Source: Aricia agestis (Eukaryota > Arthropoda > Insecta > Lepidoptera > Lycaenidae). From it: a stretch of DNA of 64,000 nt. Positions 20,640-32,202 of the stretch are shown piece after piece. The notes beneath the pieces were generated by a model. The model had not been told where the DNA came from and ran no database searches. It worked only from the letters and a program-made list of their open reading frames with translations. A program made the translations under genes and the position numbers. Location of the stretch: positions 18,419,001-18,483,000 of the forward strand of contig NC_056409.1 in NCBI RefSeq assembly GCF_905147365.1, given 5' to 3'. The stretch's first letter is position 1; each line of letters begins with the position of its first letter.

Positions 20640-20968
20640 TAATATATTAGGACGTCGTGGACTACATCCAGAAGAAGACGACACTGCGCCTGAGGGTCGA
20701 GCGTCTGCAGTCTCGCCACAAGGTTAACTTTAGCTCCTTTGTGGTGAGAGTACCGACGAATCTTCTGTCGACTTTCGAGGCGCCGGAGTTCTGGCCGATG
20801 GATGTAGTCTATCGGAGGTTCCGGGGGAGACTCCGGAACGAAGCGAGTCACGTCGCCGGCAAAATGTGACAGTGTTAGTTTTTAAGTATATATAAAATAT
20901 GTATGTTAGTTTTAAGGTATTTGTTATATGGGCCTCTGATGCCTGAATTAAATGATTTGATTTGATTA
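20640..20968 (+). pseudogene. Retroelement ORF1-like C-terminal fragment with 3' tail
   Basis: The frame ending at 20869 gives about 70 residues containing LRLRVERLQSRH, FVVRVP and the FWPMDVVYRRFRGRLR ending. This resembles the C-terminal part of ORF1-type proteins of insect non-LTR retrotransposons, from general recall rather than a search. It is followed by a short 3' region ending in gcctgaattaaatgatttga and repeats of that last unit, a typical non-LTR tail. No ORF2 lies between, so the copy is either internally deleted or non-autonomous. Confidence 0.5.
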
Positions 20969-21639
20969 TCCTAATATAACAAATATTTCATTAGCTGATG
21001 TGCAGAAGGCCTTGCTTGCGTAAATATAGTATCCCGCTGAAACCGTGCAATTTTCCTGCAGTTAAAAGTAGCCTATATCTTTCACGGTCCCGTTTCTACA
21101 CAAAATTTTATAGAAATACTACACATACAGATACCTGCTGCACAGCTGTTGCTGTCGAGAAACGGATCAGTTACATATTATTAATACTATACCCGGTAAA
21201 TGTTGTTTTACCTATAACTCGGGTATGAAAATTCGGGTATGAAAAATAGATCTTTGCCGATTCTGAAACCTACCGGATTGCATACAAAAAAGGAATAGAA
21301 ATATAAATAATTTTTATTGCCAGAAAGAAGTTACAAAAATCTTAATCTCTCTTACTTTAAATAAAAACGGTTTATAAAATTACTTTATACAAACGAATAT
21401 AAAATAGTAGTCCCACTTCCCCGCTAGATAGTGTGAAGTAGGAAATCCGGGCAGAGTTGACCCGCGGCTTATCGCCGATGCCTCCCGATCTCGCCCAACC
21501 CCGCCCGATCTCAAACGAACTCCGCCCGACATCATAAATCCTCGCCGCTGAAAACTATCTATGTAATATACATATTATACAGTAGAGTAACTCACCCGAC
21601 CCCATGAATCCACACCGCTAAAAATTACTATCTTACTGT

Positions 21640-21775
21640 GGCGCAGGGACCCAAATCGAGTCTTGGCTCCACAGAAGCACTTGGTGCACGCCATTTCTTC
21701 CGATCCTGTGGGACATCTTGCCATGATTCCGCTCGCAACGCTATCAGGTCCTGTTTCACCTCTCTAGATCTACAT
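21640..21775 (-). pseudogene. Fossil of a LINE ORF2 C-terminus
   Basis: On the minus strand an open stretch reads ...EVKQDLIALRAESWQDVPQD, then RKKWRAPSASVEPRL. The pattern W..(A/V)(A/P)QDR..WR is common at the C-terminus of RTE-like LINE proteins in insects. Only this short piece is preserved. Confidence 0.5.
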
Positions 21776-21984
21776 AGTAAACTATATCTACATAGTATAA
21801 AAATAAAGATAGAGTTATAACTTATAACTCATCCGTGTCCTTGAAATCAAACTCGCTTAACACCGATAAAAGTTTGACGTGCATGATACCGCGTTGTTTT
21901 GCCAGCAAATCACAGCTATTATGATGGAACCAGTTGTTGCTACTAACAAAAAGCTCTATAGATGGTTCTAGTGTCCACTTGGTT

Positions 21985-22062
21985 GTGCTCTATTTTTTTA
22001 ACCGACTTCCAAAAAGGGGGAGGTTAATCGCCGTAATCAACATTTCGTTGATTACGGCGGCG
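21985..22062. repeat. Dispersed 'ttaaccgacttccaaaaag' repeat with hairpin
   Basis: ttaaccgacttccaaaaagg followed by a perfect hairpin cgccgtaatcaac / gttgattacggcg (22030-22061). Inverted pieces of the first motif appear near 53893-53908, 57365-57385 and 11577-11597. Confidence 0.45.
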
Positions 22063-22715
22063 CCGCCGCGCCGTGGTGTCCCTATGAAATTAAACCCCAA
22101 AACCCTAAAAGTTATCTCCTATCACGCTTATGAGTGCGTGCGATTAGGCAGTCTAGTATGAAGATGGTCTACTGCGTACTGTTTATATTATGCTATATGT
22201 ATATTTACTGGAATCGTCGAAAGTCGTTGATAACACAGTATCTAACACCGTGACCTTTTAGGTTTCACCGACTTAGTTGCGCGTTTTCTTTGAAAATTTT
22301 TTTACGCGGAAATAAATTGCCAGAATTGAGTAAAGGAAAAAGGAGGATAATGATATCGAAAGCCAAACGTATTGTATCTACTATGTACTGTTTTATTTTA
22401 ATGAGCAGTTGGATGTTTCCATCTCGTTATAATATTCGTAAATTCAAAGTTACTTGGAAGTTGAAAAAGGCACGAGGAAAACTTTTCTTTTCGATGCCGA
22501 TAGATATTTTATTTGATATTCTATTATTAACGATTAATGTTCGTTTAATTTTAACATTATTTAAAATAAATATGGTTTTCTTCGTACTACCTAGATCGAT
22601 ATTGTAAGTCATATACAGATCAATATCATTAAAAATTACGCTATTATTATGAAATAGTGGTCGATATATTATATTATATTGTGTCTTCCATATAATAAAT
22701 ATGCCTTCGTTAAAA
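22063..22715. other. Unassigned AT-rich stretch with one 105-codon open frame
   Basis: 22290-22607 (+) is open for 105 codons, giving a basic, hydrophobic, Ile/Leu/Lys-rich sequence. Composition fits chance in AT-rich DNA. No domain, signal peptide or homologue is recognised, so it is not called a gene. Confidence 0.35.
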
Positions 22716-22754
22716 TCCATACTAATATTATAAATGCGAAAGTTTGTCTGTCTT

Positions 22755-22787
<33 letters not shown>

Positions 22788-22951
22788 CTGTTAGCTCTTC
22801 ACACCCAAACCACTAAACTGATATTGCTAAAGTTTGGCATGGAGATACTTTGAGTCCCCGGAAAGGACATAGGGTACTTGTTATCCCAGAAAAACGTACA
22901 GTTCCCGCGCGATAAATTGTTTTTGGCGCAACGGAGTTGCGGGCGTCATCT
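22716..22951 (+). mobile_element. Helitron-like copy 4, plus orientation
   Basis: TC at 22716, then catactaatattataaatgc, a long gtctgtctgtccgtccgtc run, cagttcccgcgcgataaatt and the gcgcaacggagttgcgggcg hairpin. The expected CTAG is altered to catctg. This copy shows the family layout in forward orientation. Confidence 0.75.
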
Positions 22952-23782
22952 GTTTGTCGCACGCATTTTTTTCATGTGTTTCTACGCACCGATTACCCCA
23001 GGCCATGGCCTGGTTTATGGATGGCCTGAAGCGAAAGGTTTTATGTACCGCCTCTATAAACTTCCTTATCTTTTGTGCAAGAAAATGTTCTACACAAAAG
23101 ATTTACGTCTCAGCTTACTCGAAGTAACATTCGGCTTAACGATGAAAATGCCTTATGCTCGATTTCTAAGGATTTGTCCAGAGTTCATCTATTAGATAGC
23201 GTTTTTCATTGGCTAACGACAAAATGTTAACAAATCAACAACATCGTTAAATATGGCTCTATAACTAACTCCTGTTCTAAGGTTCTAAATTTCGTCTTCT
23301 GAACTTCTCAGAAGTTTCAGTTAAGTTGTCTTTTATATACGAACAGCAAAAGCAAAGTTTAAATGACAATAATTTAAACAATATACAATAAACATTAAAC
23401 AGTATCCCATAAGAATTGTTACAGTCACAATGAAAACAATAAGTTGATTTCGAAAAGCGCAAACAAATAAGTGCTTTAAAATTGTTCAGTCTCGCAGTAA
23501 TCAGGAGACGCTCGAACAAAGCAAGAAGTTCTTCTACAGAAGGAAATCTATTAAAGCAATAAATAATACAACTTCAGATCTTTTATGTTTTGCGTTAAAA
23601 CGTCCTTTGTGCATTTAGCATTCGATTCCGATTCGATTCTATCTAGCTATCTTTTGCAATATTCCATTTTATTTCGCTCGGAAACCATTGAAAAATGTGT
23701 TTTAAGCTCGTATAATAGGTACGAGGGAGGTAAATTGTATGTTTTTAAAAGCATAATATTATCTTTTTGAGAAAACTCAAGC
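22952..23782. other. Unassigned stretch
   Basis: An open frame crossing into 23195 begins inside the Helitron and is not recognised. The remainder is AT-rich without clear features. Confidence 0.35.
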
Positions 23783-23893
23783 AGGCCCGCAACGCACCTG
23801 CAGCTCTTCTAATGTTGCGAGTGTACATATGCGACGGTTGTGGCTTTCCATCAGGTGACCAGTTTGCATGTTTGCCCCCTTATTTTATTTAAA
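23783..23893 (+). mobile_element. SINE-B 3' fragment
   Basis: Only the tail block remains (cgcaacgcacctgcagctct to gcccccttattttattt), with more changes than in the full copies. Confidence 0.65.
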
Positions 23894-24187
23894 AAATTCT
23901 AACCCATTTAATATTATGTAGGTATAATGTATAATGCAAAATATACATATAATGCCAACAAAAATACAAATTATCCTTATCTTCCTTTATTATTTCAAGG
24001 AATTACTCGTAAGTTCTATATAATATATTCTACTCCGGAAGTTTCTTAAGTCTGAATAGTTTGGATCCAATAAGTGGGAGGCTGTGGGGCTGACGATTAC
24101 AGTTGGCGTCTGATCGACTTGCAAATTACTTTCGAGAGCTCCTATCGGCAGGTCCAATATAAGATATAACTTGCTTAATATTATATA

Positions 24188-24445
24188 CAGTGTGTAACAA
24201 AAAAAAGTGATAATACTTTAGGGTGTGTACGTGTTCCTTGTAGAGAGTTCACTGTGAACTACTTTCACAGTGAACTCTCTACAACTTTTTGGTCTTTCAG
24301 CGCTGCTACTCAGCGCTGAAAGACCAAAAAATTTTTTCACTTTTGTAAAATGTTCGTCTTTCAGAGCTGCTACTTTCACAGTGAACTCTCTACAAGGAAC
24401 ATGTACACACCCTAAAGTATTATCACTAGTTTTTGTTACACACTG
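24188..24445. mobile_element. MITE family D (cagtgtgtaacaaaaa), copy 1
   Basis: The left end cagtgtgtaacaaaaaaaag pairs with the right end tttttgttacacactg, with inversion continuing for over 70 bases (gtgataatactttagggtgt, agagttcactgtgaa). TATA on both sides suggests a TA target (Tc1/mariner-like). The centre is rearranged: the unit ctttcacagtgaactctcta occurs twice and the ctttcagcgctgctac segment is present in both orientations. Confidence 0.75.
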
Positions 24446-24763
24446 TATAAAATATAAGATTATACTGAGACAAGGCATACGGTCGGACCGCCGTAAAATT
24501 TTATAGGAGAGCGAGTTTTGTTGTGCATACTTAATTTATGATTTAATAATTAATTATCTCGTTAATTTTAATTTGTGATATTATATTAAAAGTTAATTAA
24601 TGGTTATGCGACTTTTAAAATAAGTTTCAACAAACTTCAATTGTTAAAAAAACACGGTCTTTAGTCGCTGTAGAATCATTTTCTTTGTTGAACAATAAAC
24701 TGATAGTGTTCGAATACCATTTAACGATAGGAGTTTCACACGGATGTATGCTTTACCATCATG

Positions 24764-25017
24764 ACTGACCTCTATAATACACTGGACAGGCTTTGCCGTA
24801 CAAAATGACAGCTATTTTTTGTGCCGATTTGAAGCGCCGCGGTGAGCGTACAGCTGTGAACTAATTACATAGAAAATTACAACCGCCATTTGCAAAATAG
24901 TAGTTCCAAGTACACTCACTCCTGCTTTCACATAGCAAGCAGCGCCAATATGGCGACTTTCAAATAGGAACATTTTATTGATAGCGATCGCCTGTCCAGT
25001 GTATTATAGAGGTCAGT
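24764..25017. mobile_element. MITE with 27-base perfect terminal inverted repeats
   Basis: actgacctctataatacact at the left continues to ggacagg, and its exact complement ends at 25017. The interior has no long open frame. No clear target duplication was seen. Confidence 0.75.
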
Positions 25018-25218
25018 GTTTACCATATACTTTGGCAACGGCATCATACTCTCAAGTGCCTATTTAGGATTTTAGCCATGCGATAATCGGTCCCATAAGT
25101 ATTGTAAATTACCATAATATGGATGTTGTAATTGTGTGCTCATATCATAAAGTTATTATACCTAGCTATATTAACTTTATGGTTTATATTAACCTTAGAT
25201 TTCTACTGCAAAGGTGCT

Positions 25219-25415
25219 GGTTAGCAGCGGGTGACATGAAGCAAAAACAGACGACGTGTCGTCGCGACACTACTGTTTTCTATGTATTAATCCTATGAAA
25301 TACCCTCCGCAGCAAGCGACATGAAGCTAGCGACACTTTTCATAGAAATACATAGAAACCAGTAGTGTCGCGACGACACGTCGTCTGCTGCCGCTTCATG
25401 CAGCCGGCTTCTAAC
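25219..25415. mobile_element. Palindromic element with about 55-base arms
   Basis: The left arm includes gacgacgtgtcgtcgcgaca and the right arm its complement, both bordered by gacatgaagc-like sequence. The centre holds two further inverted copies of the same end motif (cagcaagcgacatgaagcta). It may be a MITE with duplicated ends. Confidence 0.65.
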
Positions 25416-25420
25416 TTGTA

Positions 25421-25905
25421 ACTTAAGAGGATTCCACACCGCCATTTTTTCCATACAAACGTTGTCCCCTGTTTCCTCCCTGGATAATGCTAGTAGAGTT
25501 ATAATTTTTTTCCTGAATATCTACGGCCACTAATACAATGTCCCTATGTTTTCTTTTTTTCATAATTTAATTATTAAATAAGATATGAACGTTCAAAAAC
25601 CCAAAAAAATGGCCAGATTTTCCACTGTGTTCAAACGTCCAGAAAACAGATTTGGATAGATTATACAAAAAAAGCAAAACATAGGAACACAGCTCAAGCC
25701 TTTTTTTAATCTTTAATGAAAAAAGTACTTAAATCGGTTAAGTTTTGGAGAAGGAATCAGGGGACAACGAATCGTTGATTTTCTGGATTTTCTGCAGTTG
25801 TCTCTATCGCGTTCTGCGGTATAGGCTTGAGGTAAGGGAGACAGCTATAGATATTACACGTACTTTTTTTTAATTTCTCTAGCCGCTGTGGTATCCTCTT
25901 AAAGT
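25421..25905. mobile_element. MITE, ends acttaagaggattccacacc
   Basis: The left end acttaagaggattccacacc and the right end gctgtggtatcctcttaaagt are inverted repeats with a few mismatches. The 485-base interior has inverted partial matches (cccctgtttcctcc, gaatcaggggac) and no open frame. Confidence 0.65.
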
Positions 25906-26288
25906 GACGCCGCGTTAAAGTAAAAAACCGTGTTGGATATGTTTTAGATTACTTGTTTCTTATGATATAAGCTATGGGCAAATTAAAGTGTATGCTTGAA
26001 CCAATTTATGTACAAATTTTGTAAGCTTAAATCACTCTCCTCTGTTGGCAAAATAGGAATTCCTTTTTTGCTGAGGTCTTTTTGATTGATTATTCTGTGT
26101 TATAAAATGAAGGTAATTCAAAGACATAGACATGATGAATACTGACAATGAACTTTAATTTCTTAGCTTTAGTCATTACTGAGAAAAATCGATATCGCTA
26201 CAGCCAAATTACCAAGGCGTCGCCTTAAGAGTTTAACTAGTGGTGTTACCACCTAATGTTACCCACCCACTAATATTCACGTGGACGC

Positions 26289-27402
<1,114 letters not shown>

Positions 27403-27438
27403 GATATAAGATATATATATCGAGCCTAAATGCATCGT

Positions 27439-27663
27439 TTACTTGTAAGTAAATACTCGTATACTGGTTGTTGCGGTTTCACGTAGTAAATAATTCATGG
27501 GCTGCATCACCGTAGACGAGACTTCGGGACGTGCTGTCAGAATAGTACGTGTATCGGTGACAAGATCACTCATTTTAATATTCCATACATGTTTGTGCGT
27601 ATCGAATATATTTGAGGCTGGATCCTCAAAGCCTAAAGTACCTATCAGACAGAAAACGTTCAC
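27439..27663 (-). CDS. Unrecognised open frame, possible coding remnant
   Basis: A 74-codon minus-strand frame. From Gly onward it reads GTLGFEDPASNIFDTHKHVW and continues to LLRETATTSIRVFTYK. Residue composition is more protein-like than neighbouring frames. Bases just before the GTLG segment (tctgtctgatag) could act as a splice acceptor. I do not recognise a domain; it could be an exon, a degraded transposon gene or chance. Confidence 0.2.
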   Translation of the reverse strand: MNVFCLIGTLGFEDPASNIFDTHKHVWNIKMSDLVTDTRTILTARPEVSSTVMQPMNYLLRETATTSIRVFTYK

Positions 27664-27775
27664 GCGGTCAAACGCTGAAGCGGTTGGTTTTGTGTTCTTT
27701 GTGTTATATTACATTACATAGATGTACTCACACAGAAAGCGTTCTAACCGCGTCAGAATGCTTCCTGTGTGACAA

Positions 27776-28074
27776 CCATAAAGTTAATACTCGTATACCT
27801 AGCGGAATAGAGCAACAATCTCGAGCTGACAAACGAAACGGAAATTGGTGTGTGTGTAAAATATGTGTACGTATACACTTACACAAGCATGATTGAACAT
27901 GAATTCTATGAGATTTAATTGTCAACGTGCGGCACGTGCCGACTGGACGTCAAAAAAAGAGTGCTGCTGTCATGTATCACACGTCTCTTTTTATCACGCA
28001 GTGGTTACTGATAGTGACATCTCGCTTACTCAGGCCTTTGTTTCTCTATTCCGCTAGGTATATTAACTTTATGG
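27776..28074. mobile_element. MITE family with ccataaagttaata termini, copy 2
   Basis: Ends ccataaagttaata and tattaactttatgg. The interior follows the copy at 2398-2732 (tgtcaacgtgc, gtgccgactggacgtcaaa, tttctctattccgctaggta) with small insertions and deletions. Confidence 0.7.
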
Positions 28075-28370
28075 TGACAACATAAAGAACGCAGACCTGA
28101 CCGCTTGGACTTTTGACCGCTTGCCTGCTCTCTGTCTGATTAGTCCCTAAATCTTAGGAAATTTGAGAGTGTTTGTAAAGTGTCTAACTTTAATTTATTG
28201 AAGGGGTTGACATTTAATGTAGGTAGTAGCAAAGCCAATATTAAATTTAAGTTAGTAATAATTAGATGTCTCTGATTGCGGTCGTACTGGAAATCAATGC
28301 GTGACATAGGTAAGACTCAATTACAAAGATGTCAGGACAAAGTTAGTGCGTAGCCTCGTGTCCCTCTATG

Positions 28371-28544
28371 CAGGGCCCCCGCTACCATATGTGCAATGTG
28401 TGCAATGCACACGGGCGCCATCCTCTAGGGGCGCCAAATCGCCATCTTTAGGGGTGCCAAAACCAAGGACCCAAAAAAATTGCCTAAAGGGGCGCCAAAA
28501 CCTTTTTTTGCACACAGGCGCCAGTAGCCCTTACGGGGGCCCTG
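28371..28544. mobile_element. hAT-like MITE with 8-base target duplication
   Basis: Ends cagggcccccgcta and tacgggggccctg. The octamer CCTCTATG occurs at 28363-28370 and 28545-28552. The interior has repeated ggggcgccaaa units. Eight-base duplication and CAGGG ends fit the hAT superfamily. Confidence 0.75.
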
Positions 28545-28563
28545 CCTCTATGTTTAGTGAATA

Positions 28564-28716
28564 CTAGATGACCCGGTGAACTTCGTATCACTTTTCTCCT
28601 ATACACCTTCCTTCGACCTCCACGAACATTTCAAGACTAAAAATAGCCGTCGATTTAGCCGCTCTCAGGTTTTAGCGAGATTAACAAAATTGAGTATTCA
28701 TTTATATTTATATAGA
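28564..28716 (-). mobile_element. Helitron-like family 4, copy 2 (short)
   Basis: CTAG at 28564, acccggtgaacttcgtatca, then tagccgctctcaggttttagc and tatatagA. An internally deleted relative of 18211-18566. Confidence 0.65.
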
Positions 28717-28889
28717 TAGAAAATAGCAATATTGATAACGTGAAAACTGTTATCATTAAGAACACGTTATGATACTTGACACTCGTTCATAAGAACATTT
28801 ATGGTACTAAGGAAACGAAAATGATTTTTCGAGTTCACGTAATATCTTTTTCTCCCACAACTCGGGCTGTTTTGAGTTCGTTTAGTATA

Positions 28890-29405
28890 CAGGGTGTAAC
28901 AATACAAAGTGATAATACTTTAAGGTGTGTACGTGTCCTTTTAAATATAATGTTCAATGTGAAAGAACAATTTGTTTTGAGATTTATGTAGGCAAGAGCA
29001 TCATGAATTTTCCCATCCAAATTTAAAAAAAGTTACTCTTTCGGCGCGTATACTTTCACAGTGACACAGGGTGTAACAAAAATAAGTGATAATACTTTAG
29101 GGTATGTACGTGTTCCTCGTAGAGAGTTTACTGTGAAAGTAGCAGCGCTGAAAGACCAAATATTTTTTTCACTTTTGTATGGGGAAACTCGTGACGCTCG
29201 GGCCTTTGCCCATACAAAAGTGAAAAAAATTTTTCGTCTTTCAGAGCTGCTACTTTCACAGTGAACTCTCTACAAGGAACACGTACACACCCTAAAGTAT
29301 TATCACTTATTTTTGTTACATCCTGCATACAGGGGACTCATATTATATTACATACCCATAAACTTTTGGGCCTAAAGTATTATCAATTTGTTTTGTCACA
29401 TTCTG
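28890..29405. mobile_element. MITE family D, outer copy of a self-nested pair
   Basis: The left end cagggtgtaacaatacaaag starts at 28890 and the right end ttgttttgtcacattctg finishes at 29405. The two ends are not contiguous because the copy at 29067-29325 lies between them. Confidence 0.6.
29067..29325. mobile_element. MITE family D, inner copy
   Basis: Complete copy with arms cagggtgtaacaaaaataag and its complement ending at 29325. Inner arms around aaagaccaaatatttttttc and cttttgtatgggg pair with the right side. It is nearly the same as the partial copy at the window end. Confidence 0.75.
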
Positions 29406-29529
29406 TATTTTCTTTTCGACTAGAGAGGCGAAAAGTCGGGAAAAAGCATTCGAATAAAAATGGCGGAACGCTAATGAACCCAGCATCTTTGCGATTGTAA
29501 CGTAATAACGGGTAAGATCCAGTTCACAC

Positions 29530-29775
29530 ATAGCAGTTGACGCATAGCCGGCCACACGGGCGCTGCGCCATCGCAGCGTTATTGCGAATCAGTCTTAACG
29601 TCAACACCCCCACCCGCTTCGTCTCGGGGGCAGATCTCGGTCCATCATTTGTGCGTTGAGACGACGCAGCGCGCCGTGTGGACACCTTGGTTATTTGTAC
29701 GTAAAAGAAAGCAACGGCAGCGCTGCGTCGACGCAACGCTGACGCAATGCGCCTTGTGGAAGTTGTGGACTGGCT
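29530..29775. repeat. GC-rich inverted-repeat segment
   Basis: ggccacacgggcgctgcg at about 29550 is partly inverted near 29664-29682 (cgcagcgcgccgtgtgga), and gcgtcgacgcaacgctgacg follows. Probably a degenerate MITE; ends unclear. Confidence 0.4.
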
Positions 29776-30031
29776 CTAACTGGCTACGGAAACGACTCAA
29801 CGCGTTAAGATATCATAATATTATCTTGGGGTGTTATTACTGTATGCTATACTATAATAATATAATATGATACTATTACCATCGTTAGGGCAAATAAACG
29901 TGATCGTTACGTTTATATTACGATTATACGTGTTAACGTACCGTGTATAGTATTATTTTGGGTATTATTTAATAACTTAACATTTTGCTGTATTTACTAA
30001 AAAATCTATGAAAAAATCTAAGAATATCTTA

Positions 30032-30496
30032 TCATCATCATAATATTAATATGCGAACGAAAAACTTTGTAACCCTTTTTACGAAAAATGGGGAAACGTA
30101 GGTGCATGAAATTTTGCACAGTTATAGTTTATATGGTGAAGGAGTGCATCGAACTAATATTATTTTGAAATTATGCTTTTATCATACATTTTTTTAACAA
30201 ATAAATCATTACATACACTACAGCACACACACATGAGAAATTATACTCTTTTATTTATTGTTGAAGTCTGTTGACAACAAGTTGACAAATTGAAAATGGA
30301 TTATAGTTTTTTTATTAAATCTAAGATACTATTAGACGATGCTTACACGGCCAGTCTGAGATCAGCTGAGTCCCAGAGACAAGAGTTGAAAAAAAAGATG
30401 ATAAAGTCAATATTTAATTACAAAATATATAATAATATTAATAGTCCTAATGTCGTTGAAACTAAGGTCGAATTTCGACCATTGGGCGATCTCTAG
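30032..30496 (+). mobile_element. Helitron-like family 2, copy 2 (uninterrupted)
   Basis: TC in tcatcatcataatattaata, shared middle aaatggggaaacgtaggtg, 3' hairpin ggtcgaatttcgacc and CTAG at 30493-30496. It preserves the empty site of the 824-base transposon seen at 13139. Confidence 0.75.
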
Positions 30497-30498
30497 TA

Positions 30499-30685
30499 TC
30501 TTTAAACGAGCAATTTTTGTATTTAAATAATTGGAATCTCGGAATCGGCTCCAACGATTTTCATGAAATTTAGTATATAGGGGGTTTCGGGGGTGATAAA
30601 TTGATCTAGCTAGCAATCATTTTTAGAAAATGTCATTTTATTCGTGTTTTATCGAATACCGAGCAAAGCTCGGTCAAATAGCTAG
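30499..30685 (+). mobile_element. Helitron-like family 3, copy 2, directly behind family 2
   Basis: TC at 30499 in tctttaaacgagcaattttt, 3' hairpin accgagcaaagctcggt, CTAG ending at 30685 and followed by T. Only TA separates it from the family 2 end. Confidence 0.75.
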
Positions 30686-31268
30686 TAATACATTATATGA
30701 GACCAACATAAAGATGAATGAACTGGAATTAATTTTTGAGTATTAAAGGTCCTGCCTCTAAAAAAAGTTGCTTTAATTCTGATGTGTGTTCATTATTTCT
30801 GCAAGTCACTATGAAATCTGGCTACGTCTAGACCAAACTGACAGCAAGTATTGTCAGTTAGGTTAGGTTAGTCTGTGTACGAAAAAGTGAAATACCGTAA
30901 AATGCGTAAGATAGCAAAGTAAACTGCTTTTCAGCGGCTGAAAGTATGATTGAAGCATAAATAATAAATATTCTTTCCGTATGTTATTACCTAAGTGATA
31001 CGAAGTCCAAGAATGATAGTATCGTCAGTTAAACCTTACCTAGTCTTAGTCTAGGATCCCACGTATATAAACATGAAATCCTACATAGTCTAGGATCCCA
31101 CATGGGTGTATAACGAGCTAAATTAACCTAATTAATACTCGCTGAATAGCCGAGCTAAACCTTCGGAGCGGCAGTAATATCCGCCATATAAATCATGCCC
31201 ACTGCCTCGTATACATCAAAACGTCCAATTTGCTAGATAGGAGAAAGCTTCGGCATGGCTGCCTCAAC
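30686..31268. other. Unassigned stretch
   Basis: No recognised repeat or coding sequence. A short direct repeat, tagtctaggatcccac, occurs twice near 31046-31102. Confidence 0.4.
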
Positions 31269-31487
31269 CGGCAGGGTGATTACGTATCTTGCGACAGCTG
31301 TGAGACAGGCATCTGACAGGGCAATATCTGCTTGCTGTCTGTCAAAAATTTCGTATATAATAAAAAACAGACAACATATTATTTATTATACTATTTTAAA
31401 GACATACAGCAGCTGGCATTGTGCAATATAATTTTTTCTGCTGTCAAAACCCTGTTATTTACCTCTCGCCAGATACGTATCCTGCCG
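31269..31487. mobile_element. MITE, ends cggcagggtgattacgtatc
   Basis: The left end cggcagggtgattacgtatc and the right end gatacgtatcctgccg are imperfect inverted repeats; an inner inverted theme (gcaatatctgctt, acagacaacat) is present. Confidence 0.55.
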
Positions 31488-31519
31488 TAAATATACGACT
31501 GCTTCAATATACGTTTTTT

Positions 31520-31584
31520 AAAAGACTACACTACTTTCGTTTCTCCAATTATCGTTTGGAGAAACGAAAGTAGTGTAGTCTTTT
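31520..31584. repeat. Perfect hairpin, 29-base arms
   Basis: aaaagactacactactttcg... pairs exactly with its complement across a 6 to 7-base loop. Such a small, perfect palindrome could be a minimal foldback element. Confidence 0.75.
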
Positions 31585-31827
31585 CCTGTAGTCAACTCTA
31601 TATTCGGGCCTTTCAGCGAAATTGGTTCAAAGTTTCTGAAACTATTCGATGCAATCAAGTGATTGCAAGAAGTAAGCATCTATTTGCGAAATTTGAGTAA
31701 TTACTAGCTGTCCACAAAAATTACAACAAAGACTGTGAATACGAGTAGAAAATACGAAAATAAGTTGTTTGTAACATAATATCTTTTTGTGTTAGTAGTA
31801 GTAGATTTGTACTTGTTGTTATAGATT

Positions 31828-32202
31828 TTATTGAACGCCTCCGTGGTCTAGTGGTATAGAGCGCGGCTCTTGACTCGGAGGTCGTGGGTTCGATTCCCGC
31901 GTTGGAAACATGTTATTTCCAAGTTTGGTTAGGACAATGCAGGCTGATCACCTGATTGTCTGACAAGTAAGATGATCCATGCGTCGGATGGGCATGTAAA
32001 AAGTCGGTCCTGCGCCTGATCTCTCACCGGTCGTGTCGGTCTTCCGTCCCACTGGGTTATGAGAGTAAAGGAATAGAGAGTGCTCTTGTGTACTGCGCAC
32101 ACACTTGGGCACTATAAAATGACTCCTGCGTAGCTGGCCTGGTTTCAATGAAACCGGCCACCGTCACCGAAACCGGTGTGGGAGCTATTATTATTATTAT
32201 TA
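31828..32202 (+). mobile_element. SINE-A (tRNA-derived), copy 1
   Basis: The head at about 31837-31910 carries a consensus pol III A box (tggtctagtgg) and B box (ggttcgattcc). Part of the head and the segment around gactcggaggtcgtgggttc recall tRNA-Lys, with a damaged anticodon stem. The body runs to gaaaccggtgtgggagct and ends in an (ATT)n tail. Direct repeats ttatagatt at 31819-31827 and 32203-32211 are a likely target duplication. Copies at 33314 and 37551 are in opposite orientation. Confidence 0.85.

Noticed and set aside
22290..22607. 105-codon open frame
   Set aside because: Strongly biased to Ile, Leu, Lys and Phe, as AT-rich noise would be; a frame of similar length lies on the other strand.
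31837..31910. tRNA-Lys-like gene
   Set aside because: The A and B boxes are good, but the anticodon stem does not pair well and the same head occurs in two further copies joined to the same body, so it is a SINE head.
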